In this document: positions 19,134 through 31,179 of the stretch, in pieces | Layout: each line of letters starts with the position of its first letter | Position numbering within the stretch: position 1 is the first letter of the stretch | Source: Dactylonectria macrodidyma | Lineage: Eukaryota > Ascomycota > Sordariomycetes > Hypocreales > Nectriaceae | Assembly: GCA_020744425.1 (NCBI GenBank) | Contig: JAGMUV010000035.1 | Location: 434,001-498,000, forward strand | Direction: 5' to 3' | Length of the DNA stretch: 64,000 nt | Translations under genes and position numbers: made by a program | The notes under the pieces: generated by a model | Databases searched by the model: none | Told to the model about the DNA's origin: nothing | What the model saw: only the letters and a program-made list of their open reading frames with translations

Positions 19134-20261
19134 TTAGTTCTGTTGCGCCTCGTCTCCTTCAACCTTGAGCTTTCGGCTGATGTACCCGGCCATGCTCGTC
19201 CGGGTCCCAGCTCTCAGTATCCACTCGGGAATAGGCGGTGTCATCTGCCTCTTGGTTTCCGCCTCTTGTTCTTCCCCGACTTCTTCGATGCTATCCTGCT
19301 CGTCCCTCTGCTTCTTTGAGCTTGCATCTTCGAAACTGCCGCTAAGCGGGCTAGGGGGAGTAGGAAGGCTGCCACTCGGCATTCGATTCAACGACCGAAT
19401 GCTCTGTCGACGTGAAATTACCTGCCCCGCATTTGGGGATGCCACAACGCTGGACCCAGGTATCGCAACTGGCGGAGGCGTGGGAGAGTCGGATCGGAAT
19501 AGAGGGTGAATATGCGAATCCATACTCGAGCTATATTGTGTACAGGCAGGCTGCTCTCGTCTCCTGGGAGCATGACTGTCGCTCCTCGGGCTGTGCTGTT
19601 CCATGAGGGGAGTTTTGAGATCCGATGTTGAGGCTGGACTCGGGTTCCGGCTGACCACTGGGCTTGCGAGAATGGTCTCGAGGTAGTGTGTCTTGGGGTG
19701 TGGAGGAGACGAAGCTTCCAAGACCGTTTGTCGGTTGTGCGCATCAACTGATGAGATATCCCACGAGCCAAAGGTGTCGTCGACGCTACTCTTGTACGTA
19801 TTCGAGTCCAGCGATGCTGCTCTGCGCTTTCCCCTCGTCAACAATAACCATGTCTTGGATGACACTGGGTGGATTGCGTGTGACAGAGACGATCTGAAGG
19901 AGCTCATGGTTTCCTCTATCCTCTTCCCATCACTCGAAGAGGGAGGATTCCGGGACTCCACCGAGTTCATCTCTCGGGCTTGGTTCACGTTGGGGGCTGG
20001 TATGACGTCAAGCCTGTCGGCAGCGCGAGAATAAAGCTGAATTAAGGATGAAAATGGCCCAAGGCCGAGTCGTAGCTTGTGTCCACTGCTGTGCTTTCTC
20101 AAAAATGGCCAATTATATGGGCAAGCCCGTCGATGTCGTCGGTGGGGATAGAGGAGAACTCTGTTTGGGTTGGAGTTTGTTGGGTTTGGGGGGAGAGGAG
20201 GGGAAGAAAAGGGGAGCGCGTCAGTTGGTGAGGGCCAAGGGGCATGGCTAGCGGCTGGCAA
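19134..20261 (-). CDS. Uncharacterised Ser/Pro-rich protein
   Basis: An uninterrupted 375-residue minus-strand frame. It is Ser/Pro-rich and largely disordered, with several basic-Ser patches (SRRQSIRSLNRMPSGS) that could be phosphorylation sites. An acidic stretch (EEVGEEQEAETKRQ) precedes a compact C-terminal block (PPIPEWILRAGTRTSMAGY). That block looks conserved-type rather than random, but I cannot assign a family. The true start may be an internal methionine near residue 97 (MNSVESRNPPSSS), because the first 96 residues have the look of translated leader sequence. No membrane segment or enzyme motif was seen. Confidence 0.5.
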   Translation of the reverse strand: MPAASHAPWPSPTDALPFSSPPLPPNPTNSNPNRVLLYPHRRHRRACPYNWPFLRKHSSGHKLRLGLGPFSSLIQLYSRAADRLDVIPAPNVNQAREMNSVESRNPPSSSDGKRIEETMSSFRSSLSHAIHPVSSKTWLLLTRGKRRAASLDSNTYKSSVDDTFGSWDISSVDAHNRQTVLEASSPPHPKTHYLETILASPVVSRNPSPASTSDLKTPLMEQHSPRSDSHAPRRREQPACTQYSSSMDSHIHPLFRSDSPTPPPVAIPGSSVVASPNAGQVISRRQSIRSLNRMPSGSLPTPPSPLSGSFEDASSKKQRDEQDSIEEVGEEQEAETKRQMTPPIPEWILRAGTRTSMAGYISRKLKVEGDEAQQN

Positions 20262-21540
20262 GGTTCGCTTGGCCGTGCTCGGCGTTAGTGAGGAGAATCA
20301 TCGTTTTCCTTGTCATTTATCAACTTGTACGGAGTATGATGGAAAAAGTAGAACACTTGTGATGCCTCTCTGACCAATAGAAAGATGAATGAGCGTGAAA
20401 ATGACAATTGTGCTTGCAATACTGACGGAACTTCCCTCCCCATGCTTACGTGGGGAGCATTCTTAAGCGGTGACGACAGGAGCCATCATAAGCCACTCGA
20501 CCAATTCACGAAGGATTCACTTCATCTCGCGGCAGCCCGAAGCCGTGATCTTGTTCGTCCCGTCATTATCCCAATACACTTCTGTATGAACTTGTTGTTG
20601 CTATCCAGCTTGTCACGCTGTGGCACTTGTCGGAACAAAGTAGAATTCTACGGCTGTCCTATGTTTTGGTGATTCGATAGGTACTTAGAGACGTTGGCAT
20701 AAAGTGCAGCATGAAGCGAAAGAGGGGCAGACTTGCCTGGTCGCGTTTGTCTCTGTAGCAGGTGTGGTTGCTAAAACGTGCACGGACGGATTTTCGAGTT
20801 TGGGAGGGAGAAGAATGAGCAAAAAAGTGGGACACCTGAACAGGGTGCGAGGAAACGGTCCTCGAAATGAAGTGCGGAAATTTTGCGACTCGCTGATTGG
20901 TCATTATCGCCTCACGTGGTTCTGGCTTGTTGGAGCGGCCTTTTTAGCGGCAACAGCACATCTTTCTGCCTGCTCCATCAACAGCCAAAAAAAAATTTGT
21001 ACCCATTGCCTGGGCTTGCTGGATCTTCGTTAGGTGACTGATTTTGCGTCTTCGGCACAGGAGCGACCATTGCCTTGTATAGTTGTCGAGTCGTCTCCGG
21101 TCTGATTCCCCCGAGCCTGCGGAGTGCTAGGGCCACTGTTTTCCTTTCGCGCAAGCCTACCGATGTGTTTATGCCAGTGAAGCTTGAATCCGGGAGGTCC
21201 CTAGGAACTTAACGGATTCGGACTGTGCGATCTGTTGACCCTTCATATGACTCCTACTGTAGGAGCCTTTCTGTCCCTGGTTTTCTCCGCCTCGAACATG
21301 GCCCCGCTCTCGCACTCTTTTTCGACTTGGGGATCACATGCCGTTGGAGGAAGTCGATACTAGCGTCACGAGTTTTTTTTCCGCCTTCCCCTTTCTCACA
21401 GTCCAATTCACCGTTCAACACCTCGAGATTCGGCCTGGGAGACATTGTTTCTCCAGCCTATTGAGTTTTCACAAGCTCCAGCATTGTGGCAGTAACTTTC
21501 CTATCCCTCAAGGTTTAGCTTACTAGTCGCACACTTAATC
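20262..21540. other. Gene-free stretch upstream of the WOPR gene
   Basis: No recognisable coding sequence. A 40-bp segment near 20245-20285 (CTAGCGGCTGGCAAGG) recurs at 24555-24600, which suggests an old dispersed repeat. The last ~250 bp are pyrimidine-rich, as in a promoter and leader. Confidence 0.4.
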
Positions 21541-22404
21541 ATGGCCATGGCAAGTTCATCAAGCCCTTTGAATCCCACGTTCCAGGGTTATGTAGAATCC
21601 ACGCTAGATGCTCTGATCCTCTTTGAAGCCTGCCTGTCTGGGCAGCTGACCCACGTGCCCCGGCGACCTCATGGCAATGTCTTCATCTACGAGGAGCATG
21701 CCTCGGGCATCAAGCGGTGGACGGATGGTATCTTGTGGAGTCCCAGCCGCATCTTGGGCAACTTCCTCATCTACCGTGAGCTCGAGAAGCCGTTTTCTCC
21801 TGGCAAGAAGAAGCGGGCCTTGATGAAGAGCAAGAAATGCCAGCAGGGCATCAAAAAGACGGCCACGCCTTCGCGACCCGCCATCGGTTTCCCGTCTGCC
21901 ATGAACGCTAACGCCGCCGGCAAGGATACGGAACGAGCGCTTATCGGGTCCCTCATCGACTTGTACCCGTTCAAGGACGATGGCCTAATCAAGAAGACCA
22001 TCAGCGTCTCCTTCCAGGGTGTCCCTCACCACCTTGTCAGCTACTACAACGTCAACGACGTTATGGCCGGGCGTCTGATCACTCCTACGAAGCATCCCGA
22101 CCTGACGAGTGTCATCCCGCGGTCTGAGCTCCATGTCGCAAAACTTCCGAGCTCCCATCGACGAGGTCAATTACAGCACCGACGAGTGAGGTGGACCGCT
22201 GGTTCTGTTCACGTCCCTGCCGAGCTCACACGTCTTCGACGACCATGGCAGCGTCCACCAGTGGGCCTCGTCCGCCCCGAGCTTCCAGCCGTCCAACTGC
22301 CGTCGTATGGGGCGCCGTCACCGTACAGGCTCCCGCAGCCACACCATTCTTTTGTGAGCTCGGTCCCTCCTGGGACGTGCTGGGCTGGGAGGTTTGCATG
22401 TTGA
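21541..22404 (+). pseudogene. WOPR (Gti1/Pac2, Sge1/Ryp1/Wor1-type) transcriptional regulator, damaged copy
   Basis: The protein opens with the WOPR domain (NPTFQGYVESTLDALILFEA, SGIKRWTDG, WSPSRILGNFLIYREL). The second WOPR box follows (ERALIGSLIDLYPF, GVPHHLVSYYNVNDVMAGRL). WOPR proteins are DNA-binding master regulators of morphology and virulence in fungi. Two defects are visible. Between RRPH and NVFIYEE (~21672) about a dozen residues usually present in the first box (a DRER...LIKSG-type segment, from memory) are missing. Near 22130 the frame shifts: the expected continuation NFRAPIDEVNYSTDE lies in another frame and then ends at a TGA (22187-22189). C-terminal Tyr/Pro-rich pieces persist in mixed frames to ~22350. 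It is probably a decaying paralog; a sequencing error at the shift cannot be excluded. Confidence 0.85.
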
Positions 22405-22589
22405 ACCTGGTCGAAGCGCCAGGCGAGTGCGGGACGACATACTTGGACCAATTTGCTGTGATTGTTCGGAACCCGGACTGGTCACCGGTGCTCCGTGAGT
22501 GTGCCTCGATTGCGGGGGACCCCCACGATCAGAGAGGGCGGGTGAAGTCGGCCAAGATTGCGATTCTGGCTCGCCGACCTAGCCAGTGA

Positions 22590-24709
22590 ATCGGGAGCTG
22601 GGCGAGGGACGGTGTCAACATCCCATCACTTGTACTCTGGAAGCTTAAATGAATCATATCCCATGCCGCATATTGTATGCATGGCCAATACCCATGAAGT
22701 AATGGTGATATCGAGCAGAGATGAGACAACGCGGCATCGTGTAGTGTGGGGGACATGAGCATCACCTGTAACGGAGTGCTCTCGCTGGCTTTCATGAGCC
22801 GGCCGATAGCGCCGCCCACTCAAACAACGGCGTCGATTGCGGGGCTGACGGGGGGCCGGAGACGAGAAACGGAGGGAGTTCCACCGCCAACTCAGTCGTG
22901 TAAACTCGTCGACTCAGTAGAGTGTGGGTGGCAGGAAGGTGTGATCGTCGGGACGCAATCCCGTGGAGGCTGATCCGAACGTATCTGTCTTACATTTCCC
23001 TCCAATAGAAACCTTACTGATTAGGGATAGCCCGATTTTTAGCGGTATCGCATCTTTCACCTAACCTTTTCAGGGGTTAACTCACCGACAAGGAGCTACT
23101 TACTCCAAGTTTTGGCTTGCTCCGAACCGAGTAGGAAAGTTACCCTCCCCCAAGGTAAAGGAGACAGTGCTGGCTGTGATCGAGCGTCTTATCACCAGTC
23201 GGTGACAACTTTTGCTAGTTTTTCCCCAACACTGTCCTCTTGTCTTCATAGGCCTTTGGCACGAGAGCCCGCAACCCCTAGTTCGTTTCCAGAACAGCAC
23301 CATCTACATACGATCGTTCCATCGTTATCTCTTCATCCCTTCCCCTAGGAAGCAAATGAGGGCAGTAGGTACACGACATATAGCTAGCATCACATGATGC
23401 TAGGTCTTGGCATCGGACTGCAATCAATACTAAGCCGTGAGCCTCGTAGCACTGTTCCTCTCTCCCAGTCAACAATGCTGTAGCGACCCTCTGAAGTCTG
23501 CTCCGGTTCTCCCCAGAGCACAGCACATTCCAGTAGTCTGCTCGGGTCGCTTGGGTTTGTCGTTTGATCAAGGACTTGTCGATCAATTCCCTTAACGTTT
23601 TGGACGCCTCCCTTCACCCACTGGACTTTAGACAAGTGCTCTAACGGGTGAGCATCCTGAGCTCCGCTGCCTGGTGCTAAGGTAGGCGGTCTCCATAGCT
23701 GGCCTACTCTGTTGGGACAGCCAGCTTTCCACGTGCCAGCACCGATGGTCACACTTTAGTCACACTTCAAAAGATGGCCTACCTGCTTCGGTCACTGAAG
23801 ATGTGACACAGAACAGTTTGGAGAATAGAGCCTCTGAACTGGCCTACCCAAAATATGGGGTCATGTAAGCATGGAGCAAGAAAGTATTAGTCAAGGGCAA
23901 ACGCATGGGCTTTAGGTGATCAGGGTGGAAGTGGACGAATCACAAGCAGGTAGCGTGGGTTGCTGGCGTGATGAATATGCTATCTCAACCTCCCAGGTGG
24001 GCAACAGAGGCAACACTTGGCACATGCACAGATCCACCCCATCGATTTTTGTACTACTATGCTATTATGGCCAGTACGACGACGGCCGAAATAATTTGTA
24101 CGCGTCGACCAATTCTCGAAACACCCCTTTGTCATACCCCACCATCGTGCCTTGCGACGCACCAATCCTGGACGTGACGAGAGAAGCGGAAGTTACCGAC
24201 AGAACGAGGATCGCCACTCCGCAACGGGAGCTAATTGCAGGGAAGACACCTGCACTTTTCGTTGAACTATGTATGTATCACAGGGGCTGAATTAGCGCGG
24301 TTACAGAGCCACACCGGACGCGTGACTAAGCTTTCACGCCTTTTCGCCCATCACGCTCAGGCCGCTCTGTAGTCGTCCACAAACCCGTACATGCAGGAAG
24401 AAGGCGCAGCTTCGACTTCGAATGACGCAGCCCTGTCCCCATGTTCACACGTACTGGCGGAGATAGGTGCAGCTTTTTCGGACGGCCGCCCTCTTCCCCG
24501 CCAGACTGTGTGTGAAGGGGGGTTCATAATCACAGCCTGAGGAGGAGAGTCAGGGGGACGGCTAGCGGCTGGCAAGGGGCTTTTGATTGGCCGTGCACGC
24601 GACTTTGTCTTCTCCACTATCCCCCTGCTTGATCGACAGGGGTGCTTGCCTGCTAGAAGCGGCGGGATCCGCATGCCGGATACGCATTCCGGATGCTTGG
24701 GGGCACTTA
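22590..24709. other. Gene-free stretch
   Basis: About 2.1 kb without a recognisable protein. Open frames are short and of uneven composition. A repeat shared with 20245-20285 lies near 24555-24600. Nothing else could be supported. Confidence 0.4.
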
Positions 24710-24850
24710 CAGTGGGTGGCAATAAGTTTGAACACTGTCAGATATCTGGCGGGGGCCCTGACTAGGGTTTCTAGCCTAATAAGGCTAGCTTTCTATCGCC
24801 GCTTTTATAGCTGTTTCATCCAACACCTTCATCCAACAACACCAATAACA

Positions 24851-26453
24851 ATGGGTCGAGGCAAGGAGCTTACACCGCAAGTGCGGTCTCGTATTTGCGA
24901 ATTGCATAATATTGGCTACGGCTATAAGCGGATTCATAAGATCCATCCAGAAATACCAATATCAACAATTCGAACAACCTGCCGGCGTGAGGCAGAACGG
25001 ATCAATAACCAAAGCAAGGCCCGGTCAGGGGCCCTGCGCAAGCTGACCGAAGAGCAACGCGACCACATTTACGATATCGTTAGCCACAAAAACCCGCATG
25101 CAACAACCAAAGACCTTCTTGCAGATGTGGATAATGCTGTTAAAGACCGATCGATACGAATGCTATTACGAGAAATGGGTAAATGCAAATGGCTCCAACG
25201 AAAGAGGCAAAAGTTAACTGCTGAGCGTGCTGAAAAGCGGCTTGAATGGGCATCGCAATCTCGATTGGAAGCGTGTTAAATGGAGCGATGATTGTATGGT
25301 TGAGCGAGGCTGCGGCAGGCTTTCTATCCATACTCGTATGGAATAAGTGATGGAGTATGGAATGTTCCATACTCCATACTCCATATTCCATACGGGCCGT
25401 CTGTATTCCATACGTATGGAATAATGGATTATTCCGGAAAATATTATCCCCGCTATTGCAGTCTGTTTCAGAGTGATCCCAAACCCATCGTTTATGCTGT
25501 TTCTGTCAAATGTAAATGGAAAGATGTCATGCATGTGAGGGTTGTAGAGAGTCAAATTGGCCTTAATCACTGCTCAAGTCAAGAGGACGAAGGTCCCAGT
25601 TATATACACAAGAATGGTGTCCAAGTGGGTCGGGACGCCTCCTCGGCTGGGGCGGAATATCGTTTGACAGTTTCATACTTCAATCTCAGCTCTGTCTGCA
25701 GCCGACAGCAGGCAAACCACTGTAAAATTACTGAATTGCAGAGCTCCCAAACCTGATTCTTTACGATAGTGGCAGTGTGAGAGATGACGTCATTTTTTGT
25801 ATTCCATACGTATGGAATATGCTTCCATACGAGGTGCATTCCATATTCCATATTCCATACGGGCCTGTATGGAGTATGGAATATGGATAGAAAGCCTGGG
25901 CTGCGGTGCCCGGCCTATCTATACATTTACGCGACCGAAAGGTCAGCTTGAACAACACGACGTTCGAACCTATACACTACAGGCGGTACGGAAGATGTTT
26001 TGGGCTGCCTTTGGCTATGATCTTCGGTCTGGGTTCACTGCTTTTGATGAGCGCGTAACAGGAGAGGTTATTCGCGATCTATATTCTTGTTATTTACCGG
26101 ATCTTCTTGACCATACGGATATCTTCATGCATGATAATGCTCCAACACACACAGCTCGGATTGTTCGTACAGTTCTGGATGAGATGAATATTGAGGTAAT
26201 GAAATGGCCGCCTTATTCGCCGGATTTAAATCCGATTGAAAATCTATGGGCATTGATGAAGGCACAGATTTATCGCCTTCATCCAGAGCTATTAGATGCA
26301 CCAGATACTATAGAACCCCTCTAGCAATTAACCAAAGCCGCAAGGGAAGCTTGGCATACAGTTGATGATAGTAAGCTCAATAGATTGATAGAAACAATGC
26401 CAGACCGGGTAGAGGCTGTTATCAAGGCTGAAGGTTGGTATACAAAACACTAG
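24851..26453 (+). pseudogene. Tc1/Impala-like transposase, broken
   Basis: The N-terminal DNA-binding region starts MGRGKELTPQVRSRICELHN, and the HTH follows. Near 25250 a one-base shift occurs: the true continuation NLDWKRVKWSDDCMVERGCG lies in another frame. The first catalytic Asp is in that WSDD segment. The gene is then cut by the insertion at 25316-25898 and resumes with YTFTRPKGQ. The second Asp (FMHDNAPTHTA) and third acidic residue (SPDLNPIENLW) are intact. A TAG at 26322-26324 replaces an expected Gln (CAG), after which QLTKAAREAWHTVDD continues to 26453. There are therefore three independent breaks. Confidence 0.92.
25316..25898. mobile_element. Non-autonomous hAT element inside the Tc1 transposase
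   Basis: Its ends are CAGGCTTTCTATCCATA and the inverted complement. It is flanked by the 8-bp duplication GGCTGCGG (25308-25315 and 25899-25906). It is 583 bp, has no transposase, and is rich in alternating CCATAC/GTATGG near both ends. Ten of the first eleven bases and the layout match the hAT at 1452-2575, so the same transposase family probably moved both. Confidence 0.93.
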
Positions 26454-26935
26454 TTTTTAAGGCAGCATCATAACAAAGGCCAGATTAGGAAAGTGATACG
26501 CGCCAGATACCTGACAGGGTGTTCAAACTTATTGCCACCCACTGTACGTACAGTAGGGTCGAACGGAATGTGCCGTAGTAGGGGAAGGGGTCAGTCCTTG
26601 CGATAAGACAACGTGGTCATCAGACCGGGCAGGCTTGAGCATGAGCAGCCTCGATGGGCTTTGAGCATCCTAGGCGTGAGGCCACGCATCTTTGTTTTTC
26701 TTAGCGAGTGTAATGCTAATTCTCAAGTCTGCTTTGGTCAGTTAAGTCTCGGGCTTACGTAGCAAAACGCGTCATTCCCTGCGTGCCAGCGAGTCGATCG
26801 TTGCCCTCCAAGAAAGAGAATCCAAAATGAAGACTCATCGGCAGCAGCAATGAAGTCAAGTGCCGATGACCTTTTTGCGGCAGTACGATAGTGTGATGCG
26901 GGATGCAAATCCCTAGGGATAGGACGGGGAGGATA

Positions 26936-27148
26936 CCGTAGAAACTCGAGAAATTCAGAACCTTGGCAAAGTGGGCTACTCCACTATGCACGTTTAAGCC
27001 CTTAGCGCGCAGCCACGCCCATAATCAATCCAATTACACATGCAGTAGCTGTTTTTATCTCCTCCTTATATCCAGAGCAGCCATTGGTCAGTCATGAATC
27101 TGACTGTATCCACTTTGCTAAGGTTCTGAAATTCTCGAGTTTCTACGG
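26936..27148. mobile_element. MITE with pogo-type ends and TA duplication
   Basis: The 213-bp element starts CCGTAGAAACTCGAGAA and ends with the inverted complement. The inverted ends match over ~40 bp with few differences, and TA is present on both sides (26934-26935, 27149-27150). It is non-coding. Its ends resemble those of the MITE at 32010-32227 and of the pogo element at 57827-60321. Confidence 0.88.
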
Positions 27149-27218
27149 TACTCTCATGGATCCTAGGATCCGTGCTTACTGAATGCCCGACTGCCGCATG
27201 ATTTTTGTCCTGTTAATG

Positions 27219-27360
27219 AATGGCAACTTCCGTTCTGCTCCCCTACTCCAACTATCCATGTCGCGCGGTAAGTAACTCATACCGATTCCTTGGTGACGAC
27301 ACGGACGGTGAGGAAAGGTCATGCAAAAGTGCGCCGTTGGAGATCAAGCCCTTCGAGCAA
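27219..27360 (+). repeat. Dispersed repeat R3, copy 1
   Basis: The segment from AATGGCAACTTCCGTTCTGC through GTCGCGCGGTAAGTAACTCA to ATCAAGCCCTTCGAG recurs, diverged, at 54448-54586 (inverse) and 55758-55870 (same strand). It is non-coding. It may be a transposon end or solo LTR, but borders are not defined. The remainder of 26545-28122 shows no recognisable gene. Confidence 0.7.
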
Positions 27361-28122
27361 GCCTCCACCTCAACCCTGTACCGCACTGGCGCAAGGCGCT
27401 GGGACCGGTGGTATGCACCAGCACCTAATTGGTCCGGCATTCACCGGGTGTCTGCAGACCGGGAAGAGCCCGCGCCAGTCCAGACTGTGGCAGGGGGACA
27501 AGGCGTTCATGTCGATCGCAAACCACCAGCCGTGCATTACTCGACGGGCGCTTGCAAATAGGTCTTTCTCGAGTGTTACTCCGTAAAACGTCGAGGTTGC
27601 TCCCTTCGCGTGCCTAAGTTGCTGGGACCGCTGGGACCGCTGGTATTAGAGACTCTCGGGGCGCCAGGACCATGGAGCGCGGATTCGCTCCGCTTTGCCA
27701 AGAGGGTGTGTGGAAGTCCTCTAGCCTCCTTATGGTTTGGCGTTCCCGCCATAGCTGACCAGTCTGTTCGGGATAGCCAAGGTAGGGTCGTCCCGCATAC
27801 TGACCGCACCAAGGTTCAAACACCCCAGGAAGACCGAAGCATTAGCTACTGTACAAGCACAGCCAGCTCTGAGCGCCTGATTGAACATTGATTCACCCCC
27901 GAACCATGATAAAGCACTAGGGTTCCCATATAGCCTGGCGATGCCCTTCTGCTTCCTCCCTGTACGATGAATTAATTCGCCGCCCGACTCCTCCCCACCT
28001 CCCCCGGCGCCTCTGTCCCCACCTCCGCCTGCCGAACCTAGGCCTCTGGCGCCTCTGACCGTTTCCCACCGCCACCGAACCACGAGGTCGAGTTCGACAA
28101 GGACTACAGCAACAGCGCCGCC

Positions 28123-29480
28123 ATGGACGGTGGCGAACCCGGAGCTAGCCCTCGCCGGATTTGCCCTCCCTCCTCGTCGTCGACCAGCGGCTCCGCCATC
28201 GCCGTCGGTACCTCCACCGACGCCAACATCATCCAGAGCATCGAGAAGGGCGAGTTCCCTCCGCCTGACGACGACACCCACAGCCTCACCGACAGCATCT
28301 GCCAGCACATTGTCGACGGTGGCTTGCGGTATCATGCCTACCATATTGGCAAATATGCCTTCCCGAACGACGAGAATGAGCAGTACCGTGAGGACCTAAA
28401 ACACGACCTTACCGTCTACCTGTGCGATGGCGAGTTCTTCTTCGCCCCCATCCACCGCCAGCTCGAGGATGGCGCCGAGGTTCTCGACCTAGGTGAGTCG
28501 CCGGGACCCGTAGGCTTTTGAAATTGGTTCGCATTGGGCTGACTGAAAGTTTTATAGGGACGGGAACTGGCAAATGGTGCATTGAATGTGCGTTTTTCCT
28601 CTCCTTCTTTCCTTGCCGCCGCACGGCGGTGGCGAGTCCATGATCCCTTCATTCGACCCAAGCTGTCGGGTCTCACTGCTCAAACATTCCCAGACAGCAT
28701 TGTTTGCACCCCAATTCGCTAACAAGTTGCATAGTGGCGGATAGCTATCCCGAATCAACATTTCACGGCATGGACCTGTCACTGATACAGCCTGACTGGG
28801 CCCCCGAGACCGTCTCATTCGTAGTCGACGACATTGAGCACGAAGCGGGGTGGACGTACCCTGAAAACAAGTTTGATTACATTCACATGCGTCACACCTT
28901 ACACTCTATACGAGACCGCCCAGAGCTATGGGAGAGGATATATCAGTTTGCCTCCCCCTGCAGAGTACTTACCTGCATGTTTCATCCCTACTAACCAACT
29001 CCTAGACACTTAAAGCCGGGCGGGTGGTTTGAGCTTCAGGAGTTTCACTACACAGCTGCTTGCGATGATAGCTCCTGCGACGGCCCTTACGCATGGCGTG
29101 ACTTCATCACTTACCTCAAGGCTGGCATGGCAAGCCTGGGGTCTGAGATGCACGGTATCCTGAAGGCAGAGGAAGAGCTTGCTGCGGCTGGCTTTGAGGA
29201 TTTGCGGGTCAAGCATCTGAAATGCCCAGTCGGGCCCTGGGCCAAGAAGAAAAAACTCCAGGAATGCGGCCATGTCCTGCGAGATGTCATCATGTTTGGT
29301 CTCAACGGCCTGGCAAGAAAACCTTTCCGCGATGGTCTCAATTGGACCAACATCCAAATCGAAATGTTCCTTGTCGATGTACGGAAATCAATTACCGAGG
29401 AGAGGAACGGTCTGCCCAAGTTCCATTCATACTATCCCTTTCGTAGCGTCTGCGGCCGCAAGCCTCTGAATGCGGCATAA
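28123..29480 (+). CDS. SAM-dependent methyltransferase, LaeA/TAM-like
   Basis: Four exons (28123-28492, 28558-28587, 28735-28945, 29006-29480) join in frame into about 361 residues. The Rossmann motif EVLDLGTGTGKWCIELAD is formed across two splice junctions, which supports the exon model. The following acidic loop (GMDLSLIQPD), the FDYIHMRHTLHSIRDRPELW segment and the post-motif HLKPGGWFELQEF place it in the fungal TAM/LaeA-like family. The enzymes transfer methyl groups from SAM; substrates are mostly unknown, and LaeA itself is a regulator of secondary metabolism. The gene is complete with no stop or shift. The third intron has a weak GTTTGC donor but a good CTAAC branch site. Confidence 0.9.
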
Positions 29481-29845
29481 CGGCTCAGTGACCTAGGTAC
29501 CGGGCGACAGTTTAATCTTCCGGGAGAAGAAAAGACTTTTGGCACCCAAGGATTAGGGGCAATTTTGCGCTTTAGCTGAACATGTCCTGCAGTCGGAGTT
29601 CTGGAAACGCCCCGTCAAGCGAACGCACGTGGATAGGGGATTGCTGCTGTTGTTCTGCGGTGGTTGGGCTGGGATGGCCCGGCAGCTCGACTGTCCAAAA
29701 CAAGGCGAAGGGAACGAATTTGGCAGGAAGAGACCGTGATTCGATGGGTCCTGCAGCGGAAGACGCGGGTTTGGACCGCGGTGGGACAACCTGTTGGTGC
29801 CCCTGATCCATCATGGTCCAAGTGACATGCAAAGCTCGGAACCAC
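29481..29845. other. Short gene-free stretch
   Basis: It contains the methyltransferase 3' flank. No gene or repeat was recognised. Confidence 0.4.
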
Positions 29846-30008
29846 TACATCCACTCCACTTTGGACCAAGTAGAGTGGATGTACGATTTTTAGGCAATTA
29901 TATAGTGGATGTAGCACATATTCGACCGGAGTGGAATGGATCTACACACGTGGATTTATAAGTGGATTTATAGTGGATCTTTGAGGCTATTCACAACCTC
30001 GTCGGTGC

Positions 30009-30893
30009 CTATTCAGCCTCACTTTCAGAGGTTGACACTAACTCTTCAGCCTGTTGCTGCTGTGATGAATCGTCAACCTCGCTGGCGCTGTCCTCGCCCT
30101 CCAGTAGCCATTTTGACTCAGCAAGCGCCAGCTCGTCGTCGCTTAGAGTGCCACAACCGGCATCCAGCTTACTTTCAAGGTGTGACTTAAGCAATGGATC
30201 CAGGTCTTTGATAAGGCCAGCACAGTACCAAGAGCGTAAAACCTGGCAAATGGCGATAATATCAGCATCTAGGTTCGTACGCAGCCCCGAGACCATCTTG
30301 CCAGCAGCTGAAAATAACCTCCCACACTCGGCTGACATCGGCTGGATCGTCAGGAAGTCCAGGGCCATCCTGGATAACCGAGGATATCTGCTTTGCTTAG
30401 TGATCCAGTAACCAATTGGATCACGAACGTTGCCGTCGCTGGCGTCACGATCCGTCTGCCACGCTTGGTACTCGTCACCAACAATAGCTGCCGCGTAGGC
30501 TGGTTTTGAGTTCGGCAGACGACTGTTCTTCTCGAAGGGGTTGAAAAACCGAGGTCTTTTTGCCGGTGGCTCGTCGTCGCCTCTGCTGTTGCTGGTTCTA
30601 ACCTCGAGATGAGCGTAATCGGACAGCCAGACGTCGGCAACTATCTCTTTTGCCTTTTCAGCCTAGCTAGGTTTATGAGCCCACGTTTCATCAAACCAGT
30701 CCCAACGATAAGCTGGTTGGAGCGCCATAGCCATATAGTAGATGGGTGTCTCGTCCAGCCGCTGATAATATTCATCCAGCTTATCCCAAGTAAGGTTGAT
30801 TCCGATGCGGAAGTGCTCTGGATTAGGAATATCAGCAGCAAGCTGCTTCCACTACACTTAGACCTGAAAGTGGATGTAATGGAGTGGATTTAG
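30009..30893 (-). pseudogene. hAT transposase relic, left arm
   Basis: The minus-strand frame carries the dimerisation region (MALDFLTIQPMSAECGRLFS) and an acidic, Gln-rich tail. Upstream, in other frames, pieces such as DETPIYYMAMALQPAYRWDW (complement of 30690-30760) and a NPFEKN segment are present. Several frameshifts are needed to join them. The N-terminal BED finger is absent. Confidence 0.82.
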
Positions 30894-31179
30894 GTGGATT
30901 TAGGTATAGTTGGATATTCCCTGACCCTGCACGGTCGATAGTACTTATTTTTGTATAGAATATCCTGTTAAATCGAGGTACTTAGACTCAAGTTAGCCAA
31001 GGCCGATCACCCCCACAGCTAATCCTATAACGTGATACGAGAAACTGCCCCTATTGAGCGCGTTTTCTAAGATTTCCTGCTGTTGTTTTTGCCAAAAAGT
31101 TTTTGGGAACAATGTCAGCCAACCAACCCAGTCAGGCCAACAGCGGCACCTCGAAGACCGTCTTTTTCACCATTTCAGA

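Larger units (their letters stand above)
24710..26544 (+). mobile_element. Tc1/Impala-like element, split by a hAT-type insertion
   Basis: Inverted ends CAGTGGGTGGCAATAAGTTT (24710 onward and, complemented, ending 26544) extend over ~44 bp with few mismatches. TA lies at both outer edges (24708-24709 and 26545-26546), the Tc1/mariner target duplication. It is 1835 bp long including a 583-bp nested hAT-type element plus its 8-bp duplication; without these it would be about 1.24 kb. Confidence 0.95.

Noticed and set aside
23278..23752. Overlapping minus-strand frames of 100-120 residues
   Set aside because: No recognisable motif or coding bias; the frames overlap each other without support for either.
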